Of a stretch of DNA of 64,000 bases, positions 55,021-63,103 are shown piece after piece. Within the stretch, counting starts at the first letter, position 1; the number at the start of each line of letters is the position of its first letter. Location: the NCBI GenBank assembly GCA_050847315.1, contig CP193791.1; one strand, given 5' to 3'. The notes below the pieces were generated by a model. The model worked only from the letters and a program-made list of their open reading frames with translations, was not told where the DNA came from and ran no database searches. Position numbers and translations under genes: made by a program. Origin of the DNA: Cedecea sp000277545 (GTDB lineage Bacteria > Pseudomonadota > Gammaproteobacteria > Enterobacterales > Enterobacteriaceae).

Positions 55021-55043
55021 AAGGCGCCATGAAGGCGCCTTTT
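55021..55043 (+). terminator. Terminator of the two-component operon
   Basis: AAGGCGCC (55021-55028), loop ATGAA, GGCGCCTT (55034-55041), then TT and a T-rich tail. Confidence 0.8.
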
Positions 55044-55058
55044 GCTTATCAACGCTAA

Positions 55059-55079
55059 ACCACCTCCTATGGAGGTGGT
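55059..55079 (-). terminator. bglA terminator-like hairpin
   Basis: ACCACCTCC (55059-55067), loop TAT, GGAGGTGGT (55071-55079). On the minus strand it follows bglA closely, but its T-tail is short. Confidence 0.6.
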
Positions 55080-55085
55080 GATCGT

Positions 55086-56519
55086 TTAGAGATTCTCGCC
55101 ATTGCTGGCGATCACTTCCTTGTACCAGTTGAAGCTCTTCTTGCGGGAGCGCGACATATCTCCAGTGCCGTCGTCGTGTTTGTTGACGTAGATAAAGCCG
55201 TAGCGCTTGCTGTACTGGCCGGTGGTAAACGACACGCAGTCGATGCAGCCCCATGGCGTGTAGCCCATCAGATCCACACCGTCGTAGGTCACGGCTTTTT
55301 TCAATTCCTCCACGTGAGCGCGCAGATAATCAATGCGGTAGTCATCGTTGATGGAGCCGTCTGCCTCTACTTTGTCGTAGGCGCCAAAGCCGTTTTCCAC
55401 GATGAACAGCGGCTTCTGGTAGCGCTCATACAGTTCGCACAGCGCATAGCGCAGGCCAACCGGGTCAATCTGCCAGCCCCAGTCAGAGGCTTTGACGTGC
55501 GGGTTTGGCACGCTACCCTGGAAGCCGGAAAGCGCATCGCCGCTGCCGCCTTCGGCCTGAACGGCGTTCGTCATGTAGTAGCTGAACCCGAGATAATCAC
55601 AGACGCCTTCGCGCAGGATCTGCTCGTCACCGGCTTCCATTTTAATGTTGAACTCGCGGCGTTCCCATTCGTTCAGTACATAAGACGGGTAATAGCCACG
55701 CAGCTGCACGTCGGTAAACACATAGCGTTCACGCATTGATTCTTGCGCAAACATTTGGTCTTCAGGCTTACAGGAGAAGGCGTACAGAGGCACCATGGCG
55801 AGCATGCAGCCGATTTTCATCTCAGGGTTGATGCGGTGGCCGATCTTCACCGCCATTGCGCTCGCCACAAACTGGTGGTGCAGCACCTGGTACATCACCT
55901 CTTCCGGGTTGTCGTGCTCAGTGTAAACCACACCGGAGCAGCAGTAGCCGAACAGCGGCGCGCGCCAGTTACGCTGGTTATTGATTTCGTTAAAGGTCAT
56001 CCAGTACTTCACTTTGCTCTTGTAACGCTCGAACACGACTTCGGCGAAACGAACAAAGAAATCGACCACTTTTCGGTTGGTCCAGCCGCCGTATTCGGTC
56101 ACCAGGTGGTGCGGCATTTCGAAGTGGGAGAGGGTGATGACCGGCTCGATATTGTATTTCAGCAGCTCATCGAACATATCGTCGTAGAACGTCAGGCCAG
56201 CTTCGTTAGGCTGCTGCTCGTCGCCGTTGGGGAAAATGCGGGTCCAGGCAATGGAGGTACGGAAGCATTTGAAGCCCATCTCGGCAAACAGCTTAATGTC
56301 TTCTTTGTAGCGGCCATGAAAATCAATCGCTTCGTGGTTCGGGTAGTATTTCCCGGCTTCGACCTGCAGAGTTATCTCGCGCGGGACGCCGTGGGCGCCG
56401 CCCGTCAGTACGTCACAAATGCTTGGGCCTTTACCGTCTTTGTTCCAGCCGCCTTCCACCTGGTGAGCGGCAACCGCACCGCCCCATAAAAAGTCCTTCG
56501 GTAACTTAAGTTGTTTCAT
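55086..56519 (-). CDS. bglA: 6-phospho-beta-glucosidase
   Basis: Hydrolyses phosphorylated beta-glucosides taken up by a PTS. 477 residues, GH1 family: acid/base Glu in WMTFNEINNQ, nucleophile Glu in LFIVENGFGA. Close to E. coli BglA throughout. No PTS transporter gene is adjacent. An RpiR-family regulator is encoded 165 nt upstream on the same strand and may control it. Confidence 0.96.
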   Translation of the reverse strand: MKQLKLPKDFLWGGAVAAHQVEGGWNKDGKGPSICDVLTGGAHGVPREITLQVEAGKYYPNHEAIDFHGRYKEDIKLFAEMGFKCFRTSIAWTRIFPNGDEQQPNEAGLTFYDDMFDELLKYNIEPVITLSHFEMPHHLVTEYGGWTNRKVVDFFVRFAEVVFERYKSKVKYWMTFNEINNQRNWRAPLFGYCCSGVVYTEHDNPEEVMYQVLHHQFVASAMAVKIGHRINPEMKIGCMLAMVPLYAFSCKPEDQMFAQESMRERYVFTDVQLRGYYPSYVLNEWERREFNIKMEAGDEQILREGVCDYLGFSYYMTNAVQAEGGSGDALSGFQGSVPNPHVKASDWGWQIDPVGLRYALCELYERYQKPLFIVENGFGAYDKVEADGSINDDYRIDYLRAHVEELKKAVTYDGVDLMGYTPWGCIDCVSFTTGQYSKRYGFIYVNKHDDGTGDMSRSRKKSFNWYKEVIASNGENL

Positions 56520-56683
56520 ATTCTTTCATCTCATTGTTAGCGCATGAAATAATGTGCGTAGGTTCACATCGTCGCGCTGAAAGTATTATTTCTGCTTTGG
56601 AGTCTAACAAATGAAAACGGATTGTCACGATATAACAAATAGCGTGAATTGTGATTTGTCACAAATATAAAACAAGGTGTTTT

Positions 56684-57412
56684 TTATAGCATTCTTTTTG
56701 CCAGGCGGCGGCCAATGGTTTCAAGAATATAAATAACGGGGATTTGTGTGGTGATGTCATACACACCGGCGATACGTACCGGTGGAATATGCCAGGAAAT
56801 ATTAAAGTCGGCTAATTTCGCCAGCGACGAGTTTTCATGGCTGGTGACAGACATCACTTTACAGTGGTGAAGGCTGAACTGGCTGGCAAAGCGCAGGATC
56901 TCCTCCGTCTCGCCGGAAACCGAAAGCACAATAGCCAGCGCGTTTCGTGCCATATCATTGGTGACCGGAAAATAAGGATCATCAATATGGTTGCTAAATT
57001 TACCAACGTTTGAGAAAAAACGTGCACCATATTTAGCTAAAGCACCGGATGTTCCCGCGCCAACAAAAATAATACGCTCGGAGGAGCAAATAATATCAAC
57101 GGCGTGGTCGATTAAATTATCGAATTCTTCATTATTGGTACTTTTAAAAAAACTGATAATTTCGCTGCTGCCGAAATTAGCGGGCTGAGTTTCCGTTTGC
57201 TCCAGATATAATTTAAAACGAACGCGAAACTCGGAATACCCTTCACAGTTGAGTTTGCGGCAAAAACGTAACACGGTCGTGGTGGAGACTCCTGCGGCAT
57301 CCGCCAGCTCTCGAATGGTCATGTACATGACTTTGTCTTTGTTTTTAATGACAAAGTTGTACACCATCATTTCGAGGCCGTTCAGGGTGGCGATTGCCGC
57401 ATGGGTAAACAT
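56684..57412 (-). CDS. MurR/RpiR-family transcriptional regulator with SIS domain
   Basis: 242 residues: an N-terminal HTH_6 domain (about residues 1-75, with MTIRELADAAGVSTTTVLRFCRKL) and a C-terminal sugar-isomerase (SIS) domain that binds a phosphosugar (RIIFVGAGTSGALAKYGARF, VLSVSGETEEIL). The family typically senses sugar phosphates. Its position just upstream of bglA suggests it responds to a phosphorylated beta-glucoside or its product. No equivalent lies here in E. coli K-12, as far as I recall. The named gene is not recognised. Confidence 0.86.
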   Translation of the reverse strand: MFTHAAIATLNGLEMMVYNFVIKNKDKVMYMTIRELADAAGVSTTTVLRFCRKLNCEGYSEFRVRFKLYLEQTETQPANFGSSEIISFFKSTNNEEFDNLIDHAVDIICSSERIIFVGAGTSGALAKYGARFFSNVGKFSNHIDDPYFPVTNDMARNALAIVLSVSGETEEILRFASQFSLHHCKVMSVTSHENSSLAKLADFNISWHIPPVRIAGVYDITTQIPVIYILETIGRRLAKRML

Positions 57413-57454
57413 ACTTTTTCTTCCTGCTGGTACGGTGCTTACGGATGACTGGAA

Positions 57455-58048
57455 CTAACGCAGCCAGCCTTTCTCGTGCGCCCGATATAATTGACGCTCG
57501 ACATGTTGCCACAATTCCGGCCAGCTTTCTCCCACCTGCGCATTGCGAGTTAATACCTGCTGCAGGGAAATATTATTCTCTCGCCAGCTCTGCCCTTCGT
57601 TATGCAGGTTAAGCAGAATAGGTAAAATGCGATCCAGCGCCCCGGCAAAGCGGGCGTCGGGCGTGGTGCCTGCCTCATATTCTTGCCACAAAGCCAGAAA
57701 TTGTGGCCCCTGCGGCGCAGGCAACAAACCAAACAGACGCCGTGCCGCCGCCGCTTCTTTTTCGGCGATGGCTTCACGGGCCGCAATGTCATAAACCAGC
57801 ACATCGCCAACATCGATTTCTACGATGTCGTGCAGCAGCGCCATTTGGATCACGCGCTGAATATTCACCTCTTTTTCGGCCCAGGGGGCGAGGCTCATTG
57901 CCGCCATAGCGAAGTGCCAGCTGTGCTCGGCAGAGTTTTCATGTCTTTCATGACCGATGATTTTGGTGCGACGCTGAACCAGCTTCAGCTTATCAATCTC
58001 CATCAGGAAATGGATAACCGCACTCATTTCACCAAATGCCTGTTGCAT
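57455..58048 (-). CDS. HD-domain hydrolase (HDDC2 / YfbR-like)
   Basis: 197 residues with the metal-binding HD motifs: SAEHSWHFAMAAM (His), ALLHDIVEIDVGD (His-Asp), and an Asp in FAGALDRILP. Resembles the HDDC2/YfbR group of 5'-nucleotidases, which act on (deoxy)nucleoside monophosphates; the substrate of this one is unknown. AGGG precedes ATG 58048. It lies 42 nt upstream of the RpiR regulator, on the same strand, but a functional link is not evident. Confidence 0.82.
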   Translation of the reverse strand: MQQAFGEMSAVIHFLMEIDKLKLVQRRTKIIGHERHENSAEHSWHFAMAAMSLAPWAEKEVNIQRVIQMALLHDIVEIDVGDVLVYDIAAREAIAEKEAAAARRLFGLLPAPQGPQFLALWQEYEAGTTPDARFAGALDRILPILLNLHNEGQSWRENNISLQQVLTRNAQVGESWPELWQHVERQLYRAHEKGWLR

Positions 58049-58222
58049 CGTATTTTCCCTGTTTTTTGGCTGTCGTTTGATTGTAAAAGAAATCCTCCAG
58101 GCTGACGAAGGGCGTCGTCACAGACGCTCACATATTTATTTTAGCTTACATGTGTTCACTGGAATCATTCTCAGTTAGGCTAGGAACGCTGCGTTATTCT
58201 TCTTTATCTCGGGAGGAGCCAG

Positions 58223-58876
58223 ATGGCTCGTAAACCACTTGTCGCGCATGGATATTCTCTGGCAGAGGAAGTAGCCAATAGCATTAGCCACGGCATTGGG
58301 TTGGTGTTCGGTATTGTTGGCCTAGTGTTGTTGCTGGTGCAGGCGGTCGATGCCAATGCCAGCGCAACGGCAATTACCAGCTACAGTCTTTACGGCGGCA
58401 GCATGATCCTGCTGTTTCTCGCCTCAACGCTTTACCACGCTATTCCACATGAGCGGGCCAAGCGGTGGCTTAAAAAGTTCGACCACTGCGCCATTTACCT
58501 GCTGATCGCCGGCACGTATACCCCGTTTTTGCTGGTAGGGCTCAACTCGCCGCTGTCAAAAGGGCTGATGATTGTTATCTGGAGCCTGGCGCTGGCGGGG
58601 ATCCTGTTTAAGCTCACCATTGCACACCGGTTTAAGGTGTTGTCGTTGGTGACCTATCTGCTGATGGGCTGGCTGTCGCTGGTCGTCATCTACCAAATGG
58701 TGGTCAAACTGGCACCGGGCAGCGTTACGCTGCTGGCGATTGGCGGTATTGTTTACTCGCTGGGGGTGATTTTCTACGTCTGCAAACGTATTCCGTACAA
58801 CCATGCCATTTGGCATGGGTTTGTGCTGGGCGGCAGCGTCTGCCATTTCCTCGCGATTTATCTCTATATTCGTTAA
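58223..58876 (+). CDS. trhA: PAQR/hemolysin III family inner membrane protein (YqfA/TrhA)
   Basis: A seven-helix inner-membrane protein of 217 residues (E. coli 219). Family signatures: EEVANSISHGIGLVFGI, STLYHAIPHERAKRWLKKFDHCAIYLLIAG and a C-terminal WHGFVLGGSVCHF with His residues that may bind zinc. Linked in E. coli to membrane energetics and fatty-acid homeostasis. GGGAGGAG precedes ATG 58223. Convergent with ygfZ. Confidence 0.93.
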   Translation: MARKPLVAHGYSLAEEVANSISHGIGLVFGIVGLVLLLVQAVDANASATAITSYSLYGGSMILLFLASTLYHAIPHERAKRWLKKFDHCAIYLLIAGTYTPFLLVGLNSPLSKGLMIVIWSLALAGILFKLTIAHRFKVLSLVTYLLMGWLSLVVIYQMVVKLAPGSVTLLAIGGIVYSLGVIFYVCKRIPYNHAIWHGFVLGGSVCHFLAIYLYIR

Positions 58877-58902
58877 AGCGTCTAACTCGCCAAAATCAAA
58901 TT

Positions 58903-58928
58903 ACTGAGCCCCGGTTTCGGGGCTCAGT
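58903..58928. terminator. Bidirectional terminator between trhA and ygfZ
   Basis: ACTGAGCCCCG (58903-58913), loop GTTT, CGGGGCTCAGT (58918-58928), between convergent genes. Confidence 0.84.
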
Positions 58929-58934
58929 GTTCGA

Positions 58935-59921
58935 TTAATTTTCTTCCAGAGAATAGGGCAGTGGCTCCAGTGAGAGCTTGCTGTTTGCATCATCACGCAC
59001 GCGCAAGACGCTGTTCGGTTCAAGATCGTTGTTCATCACCGCCTGCACAACAAGACGGCCATCTTCTAATCGTGAAGCGGCCAGCACGGTGCCGGTACGA
59101 CGCCAGTTTTCACCCATCTGCAACTCAAGATCTTCGCCTGCTTCAGGCACGCGGCTTGCGCTCCCGGCCAGCAGCCAGAGTGCGCGTTTATTTGCCCCGC
59201 GGAACTTGGCTCGGGCAACCATTTCCTGGCCGGTGTAGCAGCCTTTTTTAAAGCTGATACCGCCCAGCGCCTGAAGGTTTGTTGCCTGTGGAATAAACTG
59301 AGCGCTGTTTACACTATCAATGACCGGCAATCCACCCTCGATATCCAGCGTCAGCCACTGCTGGCTATCATTACGCTGTGCTTCTTCACTGAGTTTTTCG
59401 GTTAACGTCTGAGCCGTTTCTTCGTCAGTGACAATCAGGAAGCGCTCCGCCGGCAGATTTAGCCACAACAGAGTTGTTGCGCCGTGCTGGACAACCTGAG
59501 TATCTTCATCCGGCAGCGTAGTGAAAACGGCTGCAAGCGCAGAACGCGCCTGGAAACCCGCCAACCCTAACAGGACGCTGGCGTCATCCGCATTGAAAGT
59601 GACTTTGGAGAAAACGGAATATTTCTTCAGCTCTGTAAGCTGGGCGTCACGCAGGTTGCGGCGCTCAATAAACGCAAAGCCTTCGCCCCGATGGAACAGA
59701 CGCAGGTTACTCCACATCTTCCCTTTGGCATCGCAATGGGCGCAGAGCAGATGCTGGCCCGCGTCAAGTTTCGCGACGTCGGCAGTCACCTGACCCTGAA
59801 GATATTTCTCAGTGTCTGCACCCACGGCAGTCACGAGAGCCCAGTCGTCGAGCGTCATTAGTGTCAGCGGTAGACGGGCGGCGGCACTGGGCTGGCGAGG
59901 AGGAAACGGATTAAAAGCCAT
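58935..59921 (-). CDS. ygfZ: Folate-binding iron-sulfur cluster protein YgfZ
   Basis: Folate-dependent protein needed for normal assembly or repair of iron-sulfur enzymes such as MiaB. 328 residues (E. coli 326). The signature K-G-C-Y-T-G-Q-E-M is intact in FKKGCYTGQEMVARAKF; the Cys is the essential one. Related in fold to GcvT. Divergent from sdhE with about 246 nt between the starts. Confidence 0.95.
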   Translation of the reverse strand: MAFNPFPPRQPSAAARLPLTLMTLDDWALVTAVGADTEKYLQGQVTADVAKLDAGQHLLCAHCDAKGKMWSNLRLFHRGEGFAFIERRNLRDAQLTELKKYSVFSKVTFNADDASVLLGLAGFQARSALAAVFTTLPDEDTQVVQHGATTLLWLNLPAERFLIVTDEETAQTLTEKLSEEAQRNDSQQWLTLDIEGGLPVIDSVNSAQFIPQATNLQALGGISFKKGCYTGQEMVARAKFRGANKRALWLLAGSASRVPEAGEDLELQMGENWRRTGTVLAASRLEDGRLVVQAVMNNDLEPNSVLRVRDDANSKLSLEPLPYSLEEN

Positions 59922-60167
59922 AACAAAGATCCCGGGTTATCCAACGGTTTAATTTCTCAATGGTAAAAGAGCCAGAGGGCAATGCAAGCAGTTTGATAAC
60001 GCCATTCGTGCGTTTGCGTGTTGCCTCGGGGAATCTTGTGCAATCGGTGCTGTTACACGGGTTTGTGTGGGGAAAGCGCGCACAATGGAACATTCAGGTA
60101 ATCCCGGTGACGAAAACACGTTACACTAACTCCGTACCCAACTTGATGGCTAAGCAGGAAAGTGCAC

Positions 60168-60434
60168 ATGGATATCAATAATAAAGCCCGAATTCACTGG
60201 GCATGCCGCCGTGGAATGCGCGAGCTCGATATTTCGATTATGCCGTTCTTCGAACATGAATACGAAACGCTCAGCGACAGCGACAAACAGCTGTTTGTTC
60301 GCCTGCTGGAGTCTGACGATCCAGACCTGTTTAACTGGTTGATGAATCACGGTAAACCAGCAGATGCCGAGCTTCAGCGTATGGTTGCCCTGATTCAGAC
60401 ACGGAATAAAGAACGTGGTCCTGTGGCAATCTGA
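60168..60434 (+). CDS. sdhE: FAD assembly factor SdhE (YgfY, CptB)
   Basis: Promotes covalent attachment of FAD to succinate dehydrogenase and fumarate reductase. 88 residues, as in E. coli, from ATG 60168 (MDINNKARIHWACRRGMREL). The functional RGMRELD motif (RGxxE) is present. It was earlier described as the antitoxin of CptA. The 3' end overlaps ygfX by 20 nt. Confidence 0.95.
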   Translation: MDINNKARIHWACRRGMRELDISIMPFFEHEYETLSDSDKQLFVRLLESDDPDLFNWLMNHGKPADAELQRMVALIQTRNKERGPVAI

Positions 60435-60837
60435 TCTCCGGGTTTCCTGGCGCGCGCAATGGATGTCGTTGCTTCTCCACGGCCTGGTGGCGCTATTCGT
60501 GCTGCTAATGCCGTGGCCGATGAGCTACACGCTGGTCTGGATGCTGCTGCTTTCCCTTGTGGTTTTCGACAGCGTGCGCAGCCAGCGCCGCATTCACGCT
60601 CGCCAGGGCGAAATTAAACTGCTGACGGATTTTCGTCTGCGTTGGCAGGGGCGTGACTGGGATATCGTCGGAAATCCATGGATGATTGACAGCGGGGCGA
60701 TGCTAAGACTGCGTTGTGCCGGAAAGCATCGTTGCCAGCATCTTTGGCTGGCGGCTGACAGCATGGACATCGGTGAATGGCGCGATCTACGCCGCCTGCT
60801 GATGCAGCAACAGGCGAGCGGAAGCGGGCAGATTTAA
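60415..60837 (+). CDS. ygfX: Inner membrane protein YgfX (CptA)
   Basis: 140 residues with two N-terminal transmembrane segments (WMSLLLHGLVALFVLLMPWP and LVWMLLLSLVVF) and a cytoplasmic tail. It has been called the toxin of an sdhE/cptB pair acting on FtsZ and MreB, though this view is debated. The start is GTG 60415, giving MVLWQSDLRVSWRAQW, the conserved N-terminus. It overlaps the end of sdhE and meets fldB tail to tail, with 4 bases shared. Confidence 0.92.
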   Translation: MVLWQSDLRVSWRAQWMSLLLHGLVALFVLLMPWPMSYTLVWMLLLSLVVFDSVRSQRRIHARQGEIKLLTDFRLRWQGRDWDIVGNPWMIDSGAMLRLRCAGKHRCQHLWLAADSMDIGEWRDLRRLLMQQQASGSGQI

Positions 60838-61355
60838 GCGAAGCGTTCGGCCATTTCGCCAAGAATTTGCTCGCACCAGGTTTCAATGCGTTCGTCGCTC
60901 AGGTCGTACTGGTTGGTTTCATCCAACGCCAGGCCAACAAACAGCTGCCCGTCGGCAATGACCGGTTTTGGGCTGGTAAATTCATAGCCTTCTGTTGGCC
61001 AGTAGCCGATGAACTGTGCCCCGCGCGGTGCCAGCTTGTCGTGCAGCATGCCTAACGCATCCAGGAACCACTCACCGTAGCCAAGCTGATCGCCCATGCC
61101 GTAAAGCGCCACGAGTTTGCCTTCCAGGTTCAGGTCATCCAGCTGCGGCCAGACGGTTTCCCAGTCTTCCTGCAGTTCGCCAAAATCCCAGGTCGGTATG
61201 CCCAGGATCAGAACGTCATACTGCTCCATCATGGCCGGGGCATCGTCTTTCAGGTTGTGAAGCGTCACCAGTTCAGGACCAATAATGTCGCGAATTTTTT
61301 CGGCGGCCATTTCGGTGTAGCAGGTGCTGGAGCCGTAAAAAAGACCAATGTTCAT
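60834..61355 (-). CDS. fldB: Flavodoxin 2
   Basis: FMN electron carrier, 173 residues as in E. coli. FMN phosphate loop GLFYGSSTCYTEMAAEKI, aromatic region TWDFGELQEDWE, and GDQLGYGEWFLDALG. Its expression is induced by superoxide (SoxRS) in E. coli. Divergent from xerD; its 3' end overlaps ygfX by four bases. Confidence 0.95.
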   Translation of the reverse strand: MNIGLFYGSSTCYTEMAAEKIRDIIGPELVTLHNLKDDAPAMMEQYDVLILGIPTWDFGELQEDWETVWPQLDDLNLEGKLVALYGMGDQLGYGEWFLDALGMLHDKLAPRGAQFIGYWPTEGYEFTSPKPVIADGQLFVGLALDETNQYDLSDERIETWCEQILGEMAERFA

Positions 61356-61457
61356 AGCAATAACAACTCATTTTAATCGCGTGCAGATGGCCAAGTGTAC
61401 CAGATCCCATTCGCCATCATGCATAATGGACACAATTCGCCAAATCAGGAGTGGAGC

Positions 61458-62354
61458 GTGGAGCAGGATAAGATCCGTATCGAACAGTTTCTGGATGCGC
61501 TGTGGCTGGAAAGAAATCTGGCCGAAAATACGCTCAGCTCTTATCGCCGCGATCTCACTATGGTGGCCGAGTGGCTGCAGCGTCAGCAACTCAGTTTTTT
61601 AACCGTTCAGGCTTCGGATCTCCAGTCGCTGCTTGCGGAGCGCGTCGAGGGCGGTTATAAAGCCACCAGTTCCGCGCGGTTGCTCAGCGCTATGCGGCGG
61701 TTATTTCAGTACCTGTATCGCGAAAAAATGCGGGAAGACGACCCCAGTGCGCTGCTTTCATCGCCCAAACTTCCCCAGCGTTTGCCGAAGGATTTAAGCG
61801 AGGCTCAGGTTGAACGGCTGTTGCAATCTCCGTGTGTCGATCAGCCTATTGAACTGCGTGATAAAGCCATGCTTGAAGTCTTGTACGCAACCGGGCTGCG
61901 CGTCTCGGAGCTGGTTGGGCTGACAATGAGCGATATCAGCCTGCGGCAGGGCGTGGTGCGAGTGATTGGTAAAGGCAACAAAGAGCGTCTCGTGCCGCTG
62001 GGCGAAGAGGCGGTGTACTGGATTGAAGAGTACCTGAAGTATGGCCGCCCGGAGTTGTTAAACGGGCAGTCTCTGGATGTGCTTTTCCCCAGCAATCGCG
62101 CACAGCAAATGACGCGGCAAACCTTCTGGCACCGCATTAAGCACTATGCCGTGCTGGCCGGTATCGACAGTGAAAAACTGTCTCCGCATGTGCTACGCCA
62201 CGCTTTTGCCACGCACCTGCTGAACCATGGCGCGGATCTTCGTGTCGTACAGATGCTGCTGGGCCATAGTGATTTGTCCACCACACAAATTTATACACAT
62301 GTAGCGACGGCGCGTTTACGCCAGCTGCATCAACAGCACCACCCTCGAGCGTGA
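61458..62354 (+). CDS. xerD: Site-specific tyrosine recombinase XerD
   Basis: With XerC and FtsK it resolves chromosome dimers at dif. 298 residues, the E. coli length, from GTG 61458 with AGGAG at 61447-61451. Catalytic motifs: ATGLRVSEL (Arg), GKGNKERLVPLG (Lys), LSPHVLRHAFATHLLNHG (His, Arg), LLGHSDLSTTQIYTH (His and nucleophile Tyr). Not a mobile element. dsbC starts 26 nt later. Confidence 0.97.
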   Translation: MEQDKIRIEQFLDALWLERNLAENTLSSYRRDLTMVAEWLQRQQLSFLTVQASDLQSLLAERVEGGYKATSSARLLSAMRRLFQYLYREKMREDDPSALLSSPKLPQRLPKDLSEAQVERLLQSPCVDQPIELRDKAMLEVLYATGLRVSELVGLTMSDISLRQGVVRVIGKGNKERLVPLGEEAVYWIEEYLKYGRPELLNGQSLDVLFPSNRAQQMTRQTFWHRIKHYAVLAGIDSEKLSPHVLRHAFATHLLNHGADLRVVQMLLGHSDLSTTQIYTHVATARLRQLHQQHHPRA

Positions 62355-62380
62355 GTGCTACAAGAGATAAAGGAATCCTC

Positions 62381-63097
62381 ATGAAAAAAGGTTTTTGGCT
62401 GCTTTCGCTGCTGGCCGCTTCCGTTTCCGGTATTGCTCACGCGGATGACGCCGCTATTAAACAATCTTTGGCGAAGCTGGGCGTGCAGGGCGCAGAGATT
62501 CAGGCTGCACCGGTTGCCGGGATGAAAACTGTGTTGACCGATAGCGGCGTACTTTATGTCACCGAAGACGGCAAACATGTGATTCAGGGGCCGCTGTATG
62601 ACGTGAGCGGCGCTCAGCCGGTGAACGTGACCAACCAACTGCTGATCGGCAAGCTGAACGCGCTGGAAAAAGAGATGATTATCTACAAAGCGCCGAAGGA
62701 GCAGCATGTGATTACGGTGTTCACCGACATCACCTGCGGCTACTGCCACAAGCTTCATGAAGAGATGAGCGACTACAACGCGCTGGGGATCACCGTGCGT
62801 TATCTGGCATTCCCTCGTCAGGGGCTGCAAAGCCAGGCCGAGAGCGACATGAAGTCTATCTGGTGCGCGAAAGACCGTAACAAAGCGTTCGATGCCGCAA
62901 TGAAGGGCGGTGATGTGGCACCGGCAAGCTGTGACATTAACCTGGCTAACCACTACAACCTGGGCGTGCAGTTTGGCGTGCAGGGGACGCCAGCGATCGT
63001 GCTGAGCAACGGCAGCATGATCCCGGGTTATCAGGGGCCTAAAGAAATGAAACAAATGCTGGATGCCCACAAGCAGTTAATGAAAGCGGGTGGTTAA
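62381..63097 (+). CDS. dsbC: Periplasmic disulfide isomerase DsbC
   Basis: Reshuffles wrong disulfides in the periplasm. 238 residues from ATG 62381; a signal peptide ends at GIAHA. The thioredoxin active site is CGYC in DITCGYCHKLHEE. A dimerisation domain and linker precede it. It is followed 6 nt later by recJ in the xerD-dsbC-recJ operon. Confidence 0.96.
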   Translation: MKKGFWLLSLLAASVSGIAHADDAAIKQSLAKLGVQGAEIQAAPVAGMKTVLTDSGVLYVTEDGKHVIQGPLYDVSGAQPVNVTNQLLIGKLNALEKEMIIYKAPKEQHVITVFTDITCGYCHKLHEEMSDYNALGITVRYLAFPRQGLQSQAESDMKSIWCAKDRNKAFDAAMKGGDVAPASCDINLANHYNLGVQFGVQGTPAIVLSNGSMIPGYQGPKEMKQMLDAHKQLMKAGG

Positions 63098-63103
63098 TTT
63101 CGG

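Noticed and set aside
61458..62354. Mobile-element integrase
   Set aside because: This is the housekeeping XerD in its normal xerD-dsbC-recJ setting, not a phage or island integrase.
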